Source of the DNA: Myxococcales bacterium UBA1203
GTDB taxonomy: Bacteria > Myxococcota > Myxococcia > Myxococcales > UBA5297
Direction of reading: 5' to 3'
NCBI GenBank assembly: GCA_002309695.1
Contig: DBXV01000025.1
Location: forward strand, 95,171 to 127,518
DNA: 32,348 nt
Shown here one piece after another: positions 1-8,026 of the stretch. How positions within the stretch are numbered: the first letter of the stretch is position 1; every line of letters starts with the position of its first letter. Made by a program: the position numbers and the translations under genes. The notes beneath the pieces are model-generated. The model saw only the letters and a program-made list of their open reading frames with translations, was not told the origin of the DNA and did no database searches.

Positions 1-334
1 CTGCCGGGCGCCGAAAAAAGCGCGCCCCTTTAGCTGATTCCGCCTGCGTGTCGCTTTTTTTTCAGCGGGCACACCCGTTTTGAAAAGCACCTCTGAAACG
101 CGGGCCTGCCCCCCCAAAAAACATCAATGAAACGGCTCCCCCCGGAGGCGGCTTCGCGCGGCCTTCCGCGATGTCCCGCCGGCCGTCAGAAACAGCCGCG
201 GGCGGCCCGGGGCACGATTCGCCAAAAAAAGCCGCCAGTTAGTTGGCAGTCCCCGGCGTCTCGTCTAAGGACGCCCGCCGTTTTCCGCGCCGCACGTGCG
301 CATCTTTCCCACACATCATTCCAAGGAACATCCC
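1..334. other. Gene-less stretch upstream of ndk
   Basis: No convincing coding sequence is seen here. A longer open frame starting at 127 runs across ndk in another frame and is rejected as a shadow. A weak GC-rich hairpin (6-11 with 22-27) followed by only a few T could be the tail of an upstream gene's terminator, but it is too weak to call. The last 90 bases hold the ndk promoter candidate and its leader. Confidence 0.5.
243..271 (+). promoter_or_regulatory. Candidate sigma70-type promoter for ndk
   Basis: TTGGCA (243-248) and TAAGGA (266-271) are separated by 17 bases, a standard -35/-10 spacing. The -10 form resembles TAAGGG before tRNA-Pro (29068-29073) in this window, which supports the call. 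Transcription would begin near 278, giving a leader of about 57 bases before the ndk start. The assignment rests on pattern only. Confidence 0.45.
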
Positions 335-760
335 ATGGCCACCGAAAGAACCCTCTCCATCATCAAGCCCGACGCCGTCCGCAAAAACCTCATCGGCGCC
401 ATCATTGCCCACCTCGAAAAGGCGGGGCTCGTCCCCGTCGCCATGAAGATGAAGCACCTGAGCCAGACCGAGGCCGAGGGCTTCTACGCCGAGCACAACG
501 GCAAGCCGTTCTTCGCCGATCTCGTAAAATTTATGACGAGCGGCCCCGTGGTGCTGATGGTGCTGGAGGGCGAAAACGCCATCACGCATTACCGCGCCGT
601 CATGGGGGCCACGGACCCGGCCAAGGCCGACGAGGGAACGCTCCGGAAGCTCTACGCCGAGAGCAAGCAGTGCAACGCCGTCCACGGCTCGGACAGCCCG
701 GCGAGCGCTGCCCGCGAAATCGGCTACTTCTTCGCCGCGCTGGAGCAGTTCGGCCGCTAG
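335..760 (+). CDS. ndk: Nucleoside diphosphate kinase
   Basis: Moves the terminal phosphate of a nucleoside triphosphate (usually ATP) onto nucleoside diphosphates through a phospho-histidine, balancing NTP and dNTP pools in the cytoplasm. The 141-residue product has the usual family length. It begins with the family's ERTLSIIKPDAV-type strand and carries the active-site segment NAVHGSDS, in which His117 is the phosphorylated residue. The start at 335 was chosen over an upstream in-frame start at 296 because AAGGAA (323-328) lies 6 bases before it and the family begins exactly here. The gene stands alone between its own promoter candidate and a rho-independent terminator. Nothing is unusual about it, and the identification is secure. 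Confidence 0.97.
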   Translation: MATERTLSIIKPDAVRKNLIGAIIAHLEKAGLVPVAMKMKHLSQTEAEGFYAEHNGKPFFADLVKFMTSGPVVLMVLEGENAITHYRAVMGATDPAKADEGTLRKLYAESKQCNAVHGSDSPASAAREIGYFFAALEQFGR

Positions 761-817
761 AACCAGAACCTCATTCCCCGGCAGACACGCCCCCGCGGCA
801 TGCCGTGGACAAAATTC

Positions 818-857
818 ATCCGGAGTGACCTTCAGAAGGCCGCTCCGGATTTTTCTT
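818..857 (+). terminator. Rho-independent terminator of ndk
   Basis: ATCCGGAG (818-825) pairs perfectly with CTCCGGAT (843-850). An inner CCTT/AAGG helix extends the structure, and a T-rich run follows. It ends the ndk transcript and separates it from the metal-transport pair downstream. Confidence 0.85.
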
Positions 858-961
858 CCTCAAAAGTTTCAGCCGATTTTCTGCCGCTTACGACTTCCCC
901 TCTTGTCTGAACACTGCGTCTCCTGGTGCGGCAGAGCTTCTGAAGGAGCAAAGAAACAATC

Positions 962-2299
962 GTGGACGACATACCCTTAGGTGAAATCCTCACGCTGGCC
1001 GGATGCCTCCTGGCCTCTTTCTTCTTTTCCGGCGCCGAGACGGCCCTGACTTCGCTGACCGAGGCCAGGACCCAGCAGATCATCGACGAGAGCGGGAACA
1101 AGAAGAACCTGCTGCGCCACTGGCTGAACAGCCCGGAGCGGGTGCTCTCCACGCTGCTCTTCGGAAACAACCTGGCCAACATCGGCCTGTCCGCGCTGGT
1201 GACTTCCATCACCATGAAAATTGCCCCCGGCGTGCCCTGGGCTGTGGCGGCCTCGACGGGAGCCACCACCTTCGTCGTCCTCACCTTCTGTGAAATCACC
1301 CCCAAGACGCTGGCGCGGCGGCATGCGGTTCCCTTTGCCAAAGCGGCCATTCCCATCATCGTGGCGCTCTCGTGGGTCTTCTATCCCGTCACGGTCTTCC
1401 TCTCGTGGCTGTCCAGCGGCCTCAGCTGGCTCCTCAGCGGCGGCAAATCGGCCGAGGAGCAGCCCAAGGTCACCGGCGACGAGATTGAATACATGATTGA
1501 GCTGGGAAGCCGCGAAGGCGTCCTCGATGACGTGAAGCAACAGCTGCTCACCTCGGTCCTGGAGTTCTCGGACATCGTCGTGAAGGAAATCATGGTGCCC
1601 AGAACGCGCATGGAGGGCATCGAGAAGGGCGCCCGCTTTGATCAGGTGATGACCGTCATCGAGGAGAACGAGCACAGCCGCATTCCCATCTACGAGGAGA
1701 GCATCGACAACATCGTGGGCGTTCTCTACATCAAGGACATCGCCTGCGACCTGCATCAGGGCATCGACCGGGAAACCTTCACGCTGGCCAAGTACATGCG
1801 GCCGGCGTTTTTCGTTCCCGAGATGATGAAAATCAGCCGCCTGCTCCGGGAATTTCAGAAGCGGAAGATGCACCTGGCCGTCGTGGTCGATGAATTTGGC
1901 GGCACAAGCGGTCTGGTGACGCTGGAAGACGTGGTCGAGGAAATCGTCGGCGAGATTCAGGACGAGCTGGACACAGAGGAAACGCTCATCAAACCCCTGC
2001 CCGACGGCCACTTCGCCGCGGACGGCACCACGCCGCTCAGAGAGGTCAAGGACGCCCTGGGCGTGGAGTTCCCTGAGGACGGCGACTACGAGACCATCGG
2101 CGGCTTCGTCACGGCTCTGTCCGGCAAGGTTCCCGCCTCCGGCACGCGCCTGCGCTGGAAAAACCTCAACTTCCTGGTCCGCCAGGCCGACGAGCGACAC
2201 GTCTCCAAAGTGGAAATCTTCAAAGCCGATGCCGGCGAAGGAAAATCCGGCGGCGATATTTCCGTCGAGGAAAAGCCGCCCGTGCAGACAGAATCATGA
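962..2299 (+). CDS. CNNM/CorC-HlyC family membrane protein with CBS pair
   Basis: Inner-membrane protein of the CNNM (DUF21)-CBS-CorC_HlyC family, whose members export or regulate Mg2+ and related divalent ions. Residues 1-160 hold about four hydrophobic segments (5-25, 62-85, 92-112, 125-158) with the family motif EITPKTLARR near 111-120. Residues about 205-330 form two CBS motifs, ending in the typical VVVDEFGGTSGLVTLEDVVEEIVGEI-type block. About 345-430 is the CorC/HlyC domain. The tail is acidic. The 445-residue length is normal. The start is GTG at 962; the nearest AAGGAG (943-948) is 13 bases away, so translation may be modest or the start slightly off. Its stop overlaps the next gene's ATG by 4 bases, so the two are translationally coupled. 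The exact ion transported cannot be read from the sequence. Confidence 0.88.
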   Translation: MDDIPLGEILTLAGCLLASFFFSGAETALTSLTEARTQQIIDESGNKKNLLRHWLNSPERVLSTLLFGNNLANIGLSALVTSITMKIAPGVPWAVAASTGATTFVVLTFCEITPKTLARRHAVPFAKAAIPIIVALSWVFYPVTVFLSWLSSGLSWLLSGGKSAEEQPKVTGDEIEYMIELGSREGVLDDVKQQLLTSVLEFSDIVVKEIMVPRTRMEGIEKGARFDQVMTVIEENEHSRIPIYEESIDNIVGVLYIKDIACDLHQGIDRETFTLAKYMRPAFFVPEMMKISRLLREFQKRKMHLAVVVDEFGGTSGLVTLEDVVEEIVGEIQDELDTEETLIKPLPDGHFAADGTTPLREVKDALGVEFPEDGDYETIGGFVTALSGKVPASGTRLRWKNLNFLVRQADERHVSKVEIFKADAGEGKSGGDISVEEKPPVQTES

Positions 2300-2919
2300 G
2301 CCTCTCCGTTTTTCTGGCCGCCTTCGGCCTCATCTTCGCGGCTGAAATGGGCGACAAAACACAGCTCGTCGCCTTCACGCTGGCCGCCCGCTTCAATCCG
2401 AAGGTGGTGTTTCTGGGCATCGCGTCGGCGTTCGCCGTGCTCAACCTTCTGGCCGTGACAGTCGGACAGGCGCTGACCTCGCGGCTGGACCCGAGCTGGG
2501 TCCATCTGGCCGCCGGCGCCCTGTTCATCTTCTTCGGCGTCAATTCCATCCGCAGCTGCAGCGAAAAGGAGGACAGCGACGGGGACGAGAAGTTGTCGAA
2601 GCGGGGGCCCTTCGCCACGTCCTTCCTGATGATTTTTTTTGCGGAAATGGGCGACAAGACCCAGCTGATGACCGCGGCGCTGGCCGCCCGGCACAGGGAT
2701 TTTGTCTCCGTCTTCGCGGGTTCGACCGCAGCCCTCTGCCTGGTATCCCTTCTGGGGATTGTCCTCGGGGCTCTGGCCGCCAAAAAAATCCCCCTGCCGC
2801 TCATCAAGACCGCCGCCGGCGGGCTGTTCATCGTTTTTGGGGCCGTTTCACTGGTCCAGGGAGCTGTGCTGAGGCACTGGCTTCCCTGCCCTCAGCGGCT
2901 CGGTTCCGTCCTCTGCTGA
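2296..2919 (+). CDS. GDT1/UPF0016 family cation (Mn2+/Ca2+) transporter
   Basis: Integral membrane protein of the UPF0016 (GDT1/TMEM165, bacterial MneA) family, which moves Mn2+ or Ca2+ out of the cytoplasm. The two hallmark motifs E-x-G-D-K-T occur at residues 17-22 and 117-122 (both EMGDKT). Each opens one half of an internally duplicated, six-helix protein. The 207-residue length suits the family. An acidic loop near 88-100 (SCSEKEDSDGDEK) joins the halves. The ATG at 2296 overlaps the stop of the CNNM gene, so the two are made together and probably act in one divalent-metal export or homeostasis task. No yybP-ykoY-like manganese riboswitch was recognised upstream of the pair. Substrate choice between Mn2+ and Ca2+ is undetermined. 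Confidence 0.9.
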   Translation: MSLSVFLAAFGLIFAAEMGDKTQLVAFTLAARFNPKVVFLGIASAFAVLNLLAVTVGQALTSRLDPSWVHLAAGALFIFFGVNSIRSCSEKEDSDGDEKLSKRGPFATSFLMIFFAEMGDKTQLMTAALAARHRDFVSVFAGSTAALCLVSLLGIVLGALAAKKIPLPLIKTAAGGLFIVFGAVSLVQGAVLRHWLPCPQRLGSVLC

Positions 2920-2967
2920 GCCGTCTGGCCAGCCTTGTTCACCACTCACCCGATGGAGGGCCACCAA

Positions 2968-4242
2968 ATGTTCAGGCCACGTTCATCCCTTTCACTCGCA
3001 CTTCTCGCGGGCGCGCTTCTGTCGTCAGCCTGCACCCCCGCCGCGGACAGCGGCTCGGACGTGATTGTGCTCGCCTATCAATCCGACCTGGGCCGCTATG
3101 ACCGGAAAATCGTCCGGCTGGAAACGGCGGACGACCTGATTGCCCTCAACGGCTCTGTGGCCGAGGTCATCGGCAACGCCGAATTCAAAATCGATGAGGA
3201 CACCGAGACCATCGACGACCTGATCGTGAAGAAGGGCGGCAGCGTCAAACTGGACCTCAAGGAAATCGACGGCGTCTTCGTTCCGGCGGACTTCCACTCG
3301 CTGAACATGGTGACGGCCTATTACAACTTCGAGAGGGCCTCGCTGTTCTTCAAGGATCTGGGGGTCAACCCCAACCTCTTCGGCAAGCGGAAGCTCTACT
3401 ACTTCCCCAAGCTGACCATTGCCGGGGAGGAGCTGAAGGACAACGCCATGTACGTCTCGGCGCTGGACGGATTCGCGGTCCTGCCCTTTGACGAGCTGCA
3501 GACGCTGCCTCTGGCCATCAACATGGGCGTCATGGGGCACGAATACACGCACGCCGTCATCGACTACCTCGTGACCGGAGCTGACCCGTATTCCGGCATC
3601 AATTCGCCCACCTATTCGTCCAATGAGGCGGTGAACGTCTTCTCCTCACTCCACGAGGGCATCGCTGACTTCATGGGCTCGGCCATCGCCTGCGACGGCG
3701 ACTACAAGCACTGCGACCCGCGCTTCATGGACATGTCTCTGCCCTCGGAACTCTCTTCCGACCGAGATCTGTCGAAGGTCCACTGCCTGTCGTCCGCGGC
3801 CCAGTCCGGCTTCAATCAGGACGTGACGGCGTTTGCCAACGCGGGGCTCAACTACGAGGTGGGGACGGTCCTCGCTTCGTCGCTGTGGCGCACCCTCAGC
3901 ATCGTCGGCCACACGGAGGAGAACTGGATGACGCTGGCGACCGGCCTCTACATCGCCCTCCAGGCGGACAGCGGCTACGGCATCATGGGGCTGGTCAAAG
4001 AGGAAATCGCCGCGGGCAATCAGGGCGGCTTCATCAAGACCGACGCCACGCACCTGACGATGAAAAACGCGCTCAACGCCATCGTCGAAGGCGTGAAGGA
4101 CAACTCAAACCTGAAAAAGGCGCTCTGCTCCGTCTTCTACGATCGCTTCCATCTGGCGGACCGGTCCCTCTCCCAATGTCCCGCCTCCATTGAACCCCAG
4201 TCGGACTGCTCATCCAAAGCCACCTCGGGAGGTGCCCTGTGA
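2968..4242 (+). CDS. Gluzincin (thermolysin-like) metallopeptidase lipoprotein
   Basis: Probable envelope zinc metallopeptidase. The start at 2968 is preferred over 2935 (TTG) and 2953 because GGAGGG (2955-2960) lies 7 bases upstream and the product then begins with a lipoprotein signal ending LLSSAC, with Cys22 as lipid attachment site. HEXXH is present as HEYTH (residues 191-195). Downstream, HEGIADFMG places Glu230 in the position of the thermolysin-type third zinc ligand (family form NEAxSDxxG). The spacing between them (35 residues) is longer than thermolysin's 20, suggesting an inserted loop. The remaining sequence shows only weak resemblance to known peptidases, and activity and substrate are unknown. 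Its stop overlaps the GTG of the Asp-rich barrel gene, so the two are co-translated. Confidence 0.75.
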   Translation: MFRPRSSLSLALLAGALLSSACTPAADSGSDVIVLAYQSDLGRYDRKIVRLETADDLIALNGSVAEVIGNAEFKIDEDTETIDDLIVKKGGSVKLDLKEIDGVFVPADFHSLNMVTAYYNFERASLFFKDLGVNPNLFGKRKLYYFPKLTIAGEELKDNAMYVSALDGFAVLPFDELQTLPLAINMGVMGHEYTHAVIDYLVTGADPYSGINSPTYSSNEAVNVFSSLHEGIADFMGSAIACDGDYKHCDPRFMDMSLPSELSSDRDLSKVHCLSSAAQSGFNQDVTAFANAGLNYEVGTVLASSLWRTLSIVGHTEENWMTLATGLYIALQADSGYGIMGLVKEEIAAGNQGGFIKTDATHLTMKNALNAIVEGVKDNSNLKKALCSVFYDRFHLADRSLSQCPASIEPQSDCSSKATSGGAL

Positions 4243-5204
4243 AAAAGTTCAAATTTGCTGCCCTCCTGGCGCTTGTGCTGTCCCTGGCCGCCCCCGTCTC
4301 TGCCTACGCCTGGGATGTGGACGAGGATGATGACAACAACTCGAGCTACTCAGGTTCGTCGGACACATCGGATTCCAATGATGACTCGTCCGGCGGACAC
4401 GATGACTCGGACTCGAACACCGACGCGGACGGCGATTCCGTCTCTTCGACGCCGGTCGCCATTCAGCCGGACGACAGCGGCGACGACGACGATTCGGATT
4501 TGTATCCCGCCAAGCGCCGCAGCCAGGACGACGACAGCGACCACGACAACGATGACGACGGATGGCTGGGCGCCGGTGAGCGCCGGATGACGGCTGAAGA
4601 AGAGGCCCGCGCCGAAGAAGAAGAGGAGCGCAGTCGGGACCCGGAAAACATCCACGCCAAAGGCGGCGCCTTCTTCGGGACCAGCAACATCGGCCTGACG
4701 GGAGAGTTTTCGCTGGGCGGATATTTCCGTCAGGGCCCCATGGGCTCGCTGAACGCCAGATTCGGGCTGGGCGTCTCCATCAACTGGAACATGGGCAAGC
4801 TCCTGTTCGACTCGGACTTTTTCCTGAACAAGGCGCTGTGGCTCCAGCTCGCGTGGTTCACGCCTCTCAGCGCCAGCGGCGACACGGGAACCGACACCGT
4901 CAAGGTGACTCAGAACCAGCACAACGTGACCCTGGCCGTCCTCGTGGGCTACCCGGTCTGGCGCCTGTTCATCTACGGCAAATTCGGCCCGGGACTCTTC
5001 GTTGGCAAGCTGGACTACGACATCGACGGATCGACAGCCAGCTGGGGCATCGTCCGCGGCGGCATCGTTTACGGCGTCGGCGTCCACACCATGCACTTCT
5101 TCACCGACGCCATCGGCATCTCGGCGCGCCTCGAGCTGACAGGCCAGCGGCGGCACTACTTCAATGACCTCCAGCTCAATCTGAACATCGGCCTGGCCTT
5201 CTGA
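4239..5204 (+). CDS. Asp/Ser-rich outer-membrane beta-barrel-like protein
   Basis: Secreted protein with signal peptide MKKFKFAALLALVLSLAAPVSAYA, cleaved before Trp25. Residues about 25-120 are an Asp/Ser-rich low-complexity region with many DDD, DSD and DDSD runs, followed by a short Glu-rich segment (119-132). From about 140 to the final Phe321 the sequence alternates hydrophobic and polar residues, with Gly and aromatic belts, and ends NIGLAF, which fits an outer-membrane barrel of about eight strands. The acidic region would be exposed and could bind Ca2+ or other cations; that is inference. The GTG start (4239) follows GGGAGG (4227-4232) and overlaps the metallopeptidase stop. No named family was recognised. 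Confidence 0.7.
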   Translation: MKKFKFAALLALVLSLAAPVSAYAWDVDEDDDNNSSYSGSSDTSDSNDDSSGGHDDSDSNTDADGDSVSSTPVAIQPDDSGDDDDSDLYPAKRRSQDDDSDHDNDDDGWLGAGERRMTAEEEARAEEEEERSRDPENIHAKGGAFFGTSNIGLTGEFSLGGYFRQGPMGSLNARFGLGVSINWNMGKLLFDSDFFLNKALWLQLAWFTPLSASGDTGTDTVKVTQNQHNVTLAVLVGYPVWRLFIYGKFGPGLFVGKLDYDIDGSTASWGIVRGGIVYGVGVHTMHFFTDAIGISARLELTGQRRHYFNDLQLNLNIGLAF

Positions 5205-5244
5205 CGCGCGCCGATTTTCATCCCGTTCAAAAAGGACGGTCTCA

Positions 5245-5279
5245 GCCTCTCCGGACGCGCTCCGGGGAGGCTTTTTTTT
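5245..5279 (+). terminator. Rho-independent terminator after the barrel gene
   Basis: An 11-base-pair stem (5245-5255 with 5261-5271, one T-G wobble), a 5-base loop and eight T. This is a strong classical terminator for the metallopeptidase/barrel operon. Confidence 0.93.
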
Positions 5280-5493
5280 GTCCCGGATCCGGCTGTCCGC
5301 AGAAAGCCTCCGCTTCCCTGATACCCGCAGTGACTTTCTCCTGCCCTCCGCCCGGAAAAGCGGCCTGAAAGCGCAGAAAAATGCCTGTGGAAAACTTATA
5401 AAATTACATGTGATTTCAATGAGTTATGCTTGTTGAAAAAACATCCCCGAGAACGTTGAAAGCACCGGCCGACTTCACTACTAGCGCCGCCCC
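5280..5493. other. Intergenic stretch with AT-rich patch before the ADP-ribosylhydrolase-like gene
   Basis: About 210 bases without a gene. Bases 5388-5445 are markedly AT-rich in this GC-rich chromosome and include TATAAA near 5396, a possible -10 element, but no good -35 stands 17 bases before it. A promoter here is likely from context but cannot be placed. Confidence 0.4.
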
Positions 5494-6540
5494 ATGTCCC
5501 AGTCCCAAGAAAGAATCCTGCGAGACAGATTCCGCGCGACCCTGCTGGGAGCGGCCATCGGCGATGCGCTGGCTTTCCCCTACGAAGGCGCCTCCTGGGA
5601 ATCGCTCCGGCGGGCGACAAACCTGACGAAGTCATTCATAGCGAGAAAGCCCTTCCAGGCCGGCTGTTACAGCGACGACACGCAGATGCTCCTGGCCATC
5701 GCCCAGGCCATCACCGAGGCGGGAAAAGCGGAGGGACAGACCATCGCCCGCTGCCTGACCGCCATCTGGGAGCAGGGAGCCATCTTCTACGCGGACCCCG
5801 TGTGCAACGACGCGATTGCCAGGTTCAAAAGGGGCGTTCCGTGGATGATGTCCGGAGCGCCCGACGGGCCGGAAAACGCCACCTGTACGGCTGCCGTGCG
5901 CGCCGCGCCCGTTGGCCTGTTTTTCTGCGACAGCCTGGAACAGCTGTCCCGCGCGGCCTCCACGCAGTCCCTCGTCACGCACAAGGACCCGGGCAGCATC
6001 GCCGGCAGCATCGCCATGGCCGCCGCCGTGGCCCTCTCGCTGCCGATTTACGACGCATTCCCCTGCGACAATTTCTGCTGGAACGTGGCTTCGCTCGTCC
6101 GCAGCGCGAGCCCGGAGCTGGCGCGGCACATCGAGCAGCTGCCTCAATACCTGTCGTTCGATCCGCCCGACGCCAGCCGCGTCATCTCCAATATCGGCCA
6201 GCCGCCTGACCGCCCCAAATCGCACATCGGCATCAGCCAGCACGTCTTCCCCGCGGTCCTCATGGCCCTCTATGCCTGCATCAAGGCGGGCAATGACTTC
6301 GAGGCCTGCATGGACATCGTCATCCGCTCCGGCGGCTTTACGGCGTCCGTGGCCTGCATGGCAGGCGCGCTGATGGGGGCGAAGCTCGGTACGTCCGCGA
6401 TCCCCCCGAGATTCCGGAACAGAGTGGTTTACGGCCCTGTGCTGGTGCAGGTCGCTGACGGCCTCTTCACGCGCAAATTCTCCGTGCCGCAGACGGCATC
6501 CGTTCGAGTCGCGGGCACAGGTGCCGCCAGACGCCGGTGA
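5494..6540 (+). CDS. ADP-ribosylglycohydrolase (DraG/ARH) family protein with altered metal motif
   Basis: Member of the family that removes ADP-ribose from proteins or small molecules using two Mg2+/Mn2+ ions. The N-terminal signature is intact: GAAIGDALAFPYEG (19-32) and YSDDTQM with metal-binding S60-D61-D62-T63. The C-terminal signature, normally GGDTDT followed by a small-residue helix, reads GGFTAS here (280-285) in front of VACMAGALMGAKLG. Both aspartates that usually hold the metals are therefore replaced (Phe282, Ala284). The fold is clearly kept, but catalysis may be altered or lost, or the protein may bind rather than cut ADP-ribose. The 348-residue length is normal, with a short Arg-rich tail. 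No good ribosome binding site precedes 5494. Three co-directional genes follow at short spacing. Confidence 0.82.
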   Translation: MSQSQERILRDRFRATLLGAAIGDALAFPYEGASWESLRRATNLTKSFIARKPFQAGCYSDDTQMLLAIAQAITEAGKAEGQTIARCLTAIWEQGAIFYADPVCNDAIARFKRGVPWMMSGAPDGPENATCTAAVRAAPVGLFFCDSLEQLSRAASTQSLVTHKDPGSIAGSIAMAAAVALSLPIYDAFPCDNFCWNVASLVRSASPELARHIEQLPQYLSFDPPDASRVISNIGQPPDRPKSHIGISQHVFPAVLMALYACIKAGNDFEACMDIVIRSGGFTASVACMAGALMGAKLGTSAIPPRFRNRVVYGPVLVQVADGLFTRKFSVPQTASVRVAGTGAARRR

Positions 6541-6600
6541 CGCGCGCCGCTGTCCTGCCCTTTCCGCCAGCTTCTCCCCTGCTTTCATCTGTGAGGACCA

Positions 6601-7458
6601 ATGATCGGCGCCGTCGTCACCGACATGGACAACACGCTCTACTCGTGGGTGGACTACATCGTTCCCTCCACCGAGCGCATGGTCGAGACGCTCTGCCGCG
6701 TCCTGTCCCTCCCCAAAATTCAGGTCATCCAGGCGCTCAAGGAAGTTTACGAGCGCTACGAGTCGAACGACTACCCGTTCGCCATTCAGGAATCCCGGCT
6801 GTTCGAGCCCTATCGGGGCGACTTTGCCTCCTTCAACAAGCTGGTCATCGAGCCCGCCAGCGAGGCCTTTGCCGCCGCGCGCCGCCGCTACCTGAAGCCC
6901 TACCGGGGCGTCGTGGAAACGCTGCGCGCTCTGAAAGACCGGGGCATTCCCGTCGTTGCCCTGACGGACGCCCCCCGAAATCCGGCTGAGCGGCGCGCCG
7001 GGCGCATGAAGCTGGATCAGTACCTGACGGCCATCTACGCCCTGCCGGCATTTCCCTTTCCGGAGACAGGCATCGACCCCGCCATCGTGGCCAGAGAACA
7101 AGCGGGCGGCATCACTCTGAACTGCGACGTGGTGGAGCTTCCGCGCGAGGCGGAAAAGCCCGACTCGCGGGGCCTCATGGCTATCTGCGAGCGCCTGGGC
7201 GTCTCACCGAAGGATGTGGCGGTCGTGGGCGACAGCCTGAGCAAGGACATGCGTCTCGCCCGCACCGCCGGAGCCCTCGGCTGCTGGGCCGAATACGGGA
7301 CCTACGTTTCCGCCGAATATCAGGAGCGTCTGGCCATTCTCTCTGCGCCCGCCGCCACGCGCCGCCATCTGCGGCAGGCCCCCGACGCGGAATCGATGCC
7401 CCCGGTCCGCCTCTCCTGCTTCTCGCAAATTCTCGACGTCATCGGCGCGGCCCGCTGA
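6601..7458 (+). CDS. HAD-superfamily hydrolase (phosphatase)
   Basis: Haloacid-dehalogenase-type phosphatase acting in the cytoplasm. All four HAD motifs are visible: TDMDNTL with nucleophile Asp8 and Asp10; the motif II Thr122 in VALTDAP; the motif III Lys186 in EKPDSRG; and GDSLSKD with Asp211 and Asp216. A cap of about 90 helical residues lies between motifs I and II (C1 type). GAGG near 6594 lies just before the ATG at 6601. The length of 285 residues is slightly above that of phosphoglycolate-phosphatase-like enzymes. The substrate cannot be inferred. It follows the ADP-ribosylhydrolase-like gene by 60 bases and precedes a nitroreductase by 30, so one transcript is likely. Confidence 0.85.
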   Translation: MIGAVVTDMDNTLYSWVDYIVPSTERMVETLCRVLSLPKIQVIQALKEVYERYESNDYPFAIQESRLFEPYRGDFASFNKLVIEPASEAFAAARRRYLKPYRGVVETLRALKDRGIPVVALTDAPRNPAERRAGRMKLDQYLTAIYALPAFPFPETGIDPAIVAREQAGGITLNCDVVELPREAEKPDSRGLMAICERLGVSPKDVAVVGDSLSKDMRLARTAGALGCWAEYGTYVSAEYQERLAILSAPAATRRHLRQAPDAESMPPVRLSCFSQILDVIGAAR

Positions 7459-7488
7459 CCGAACGGCGTCCTTTTTCAGGAGCTTCCC

Positions 7489-7986
7489 ATGGAATTGTTT
7501 GAAGCCATTCGTTCGCGCCGCAGCTGCCGGGCCTATTCCGGCGAACCTGCCACCAAAGAAGAGCTGGAGCAGATTGTGGACGCCGGACGCCGGGCGCCCA
7601 CTGCCAGAAACGAGCAGCCCTGGGAGATGGTGGTCATCACTGACGAGGCGTGGCGGCGCGAGCTGGGGACTCTCATCCCCAACGGCAAATTCATCGCCTC
7701 TCCGGGCGTCGCCTGCATCGCCGTCTTCTCGTGCGAGACGAAATTCTACCTTGAGGACTGCAGCGCCGCGGTCACGTCCATGCTCCTCGCCGCCGTGGGG
7801 CTGGGGCTTTCCGCGTGCTGGATCGCCGGGGACAAGAAAGTCTATGCGGGCGCCGTCGCCTCGATGCTGGGCGCGCCCAAGGGAATGAAGCTGGCGGCCC
7901 TGATGGCGGTTGGCCACGCCGCAGAGACGCCCGCACCCGCGCCCAAGCGCCCGCTCAAGGACGTTCTCCACTGGGAAAGGTTCTGA
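7489..7986 (+). CDS. Nitroreductase family FMN oxidoreductase
   Basis: Small FMN-dependent, NAD(P)H-using reductase of the nitroreductase family. The start MELFEAIRSRRSCRAYS carries the FMN-phosphate-binding R-S-R-R-S at 8-12. PTARNEQPWEMVVI supplies the Asn/Gln-Pro-Trp flavin loop at about 37-49. GLGLSACWIAG (about 104-114) and the C-terminal AVGHAAETPAP match the family ends. The length of 165 residues places it in the short subgroup, which lacks part of the central helical excursion. AGGAG (7478-7482) lies 6 bases before the ATG. The physiological substrate is unknown. Neighbours suggest cytoplasmic nucleotide or flavin-linked chemistry, but this is weak. Confidence 0.9.
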   Translation: MELFEAIRSRRSCRAYSGEPATKEELEQIVDAGRRAPTARNEQPWEMVVITDEAWRRELGTLIPNGKFIASPGVACIAVFSCETKFYLEDCSAAVTSMLLAAVGLGLSACWIAGDKKVYAGAVASMLGAPKGMKLAALMAVGHAAETPAPAPKRPLKDVLHWERF

Positions 7987-8026
7987 CCTCCCGCCCCACC
8001 GCTACCGACGACTGGACCTCACGCAC

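Noticed and set aside
127..828. 233-codon plus-strand open frame covering ndk
   Set aside because: Different frame from ndk, Arg/Pro/His-rich; ndk itself has catalytic motif and ribosome binding site.
977..2200. Long minus-strand open frame opposite the CNNM gene
   Set aside because: Antisense shadow: composed of Gly/Ala/Asp/His/Leu typical of reversed GC-rich coding sequence, while the plus strand encodes a clear CNNM/CBS protein.
2968..4242. Reading the metallopeptidase as a plain hypothetical lipoprotein
   Set aside because: HEYTH plus downstream HEGIADFMG is a coherent gluzincin signature, though the spacing is long.
5385..5440. Possible DnaA box (TGTGGAAAA) and AT-rich patch as a replication origin
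   Set aside because: Only one imperfect match and no cluster; dnaA, dnaN and gyrB are not adjacent.
5632..7101. 489-codon minus-strand open frame opposite the ADP-ribosylhydrolase and HAD genes
   Set aside because: Spans two well-supported plus-strand genes and has antisense-type composition.
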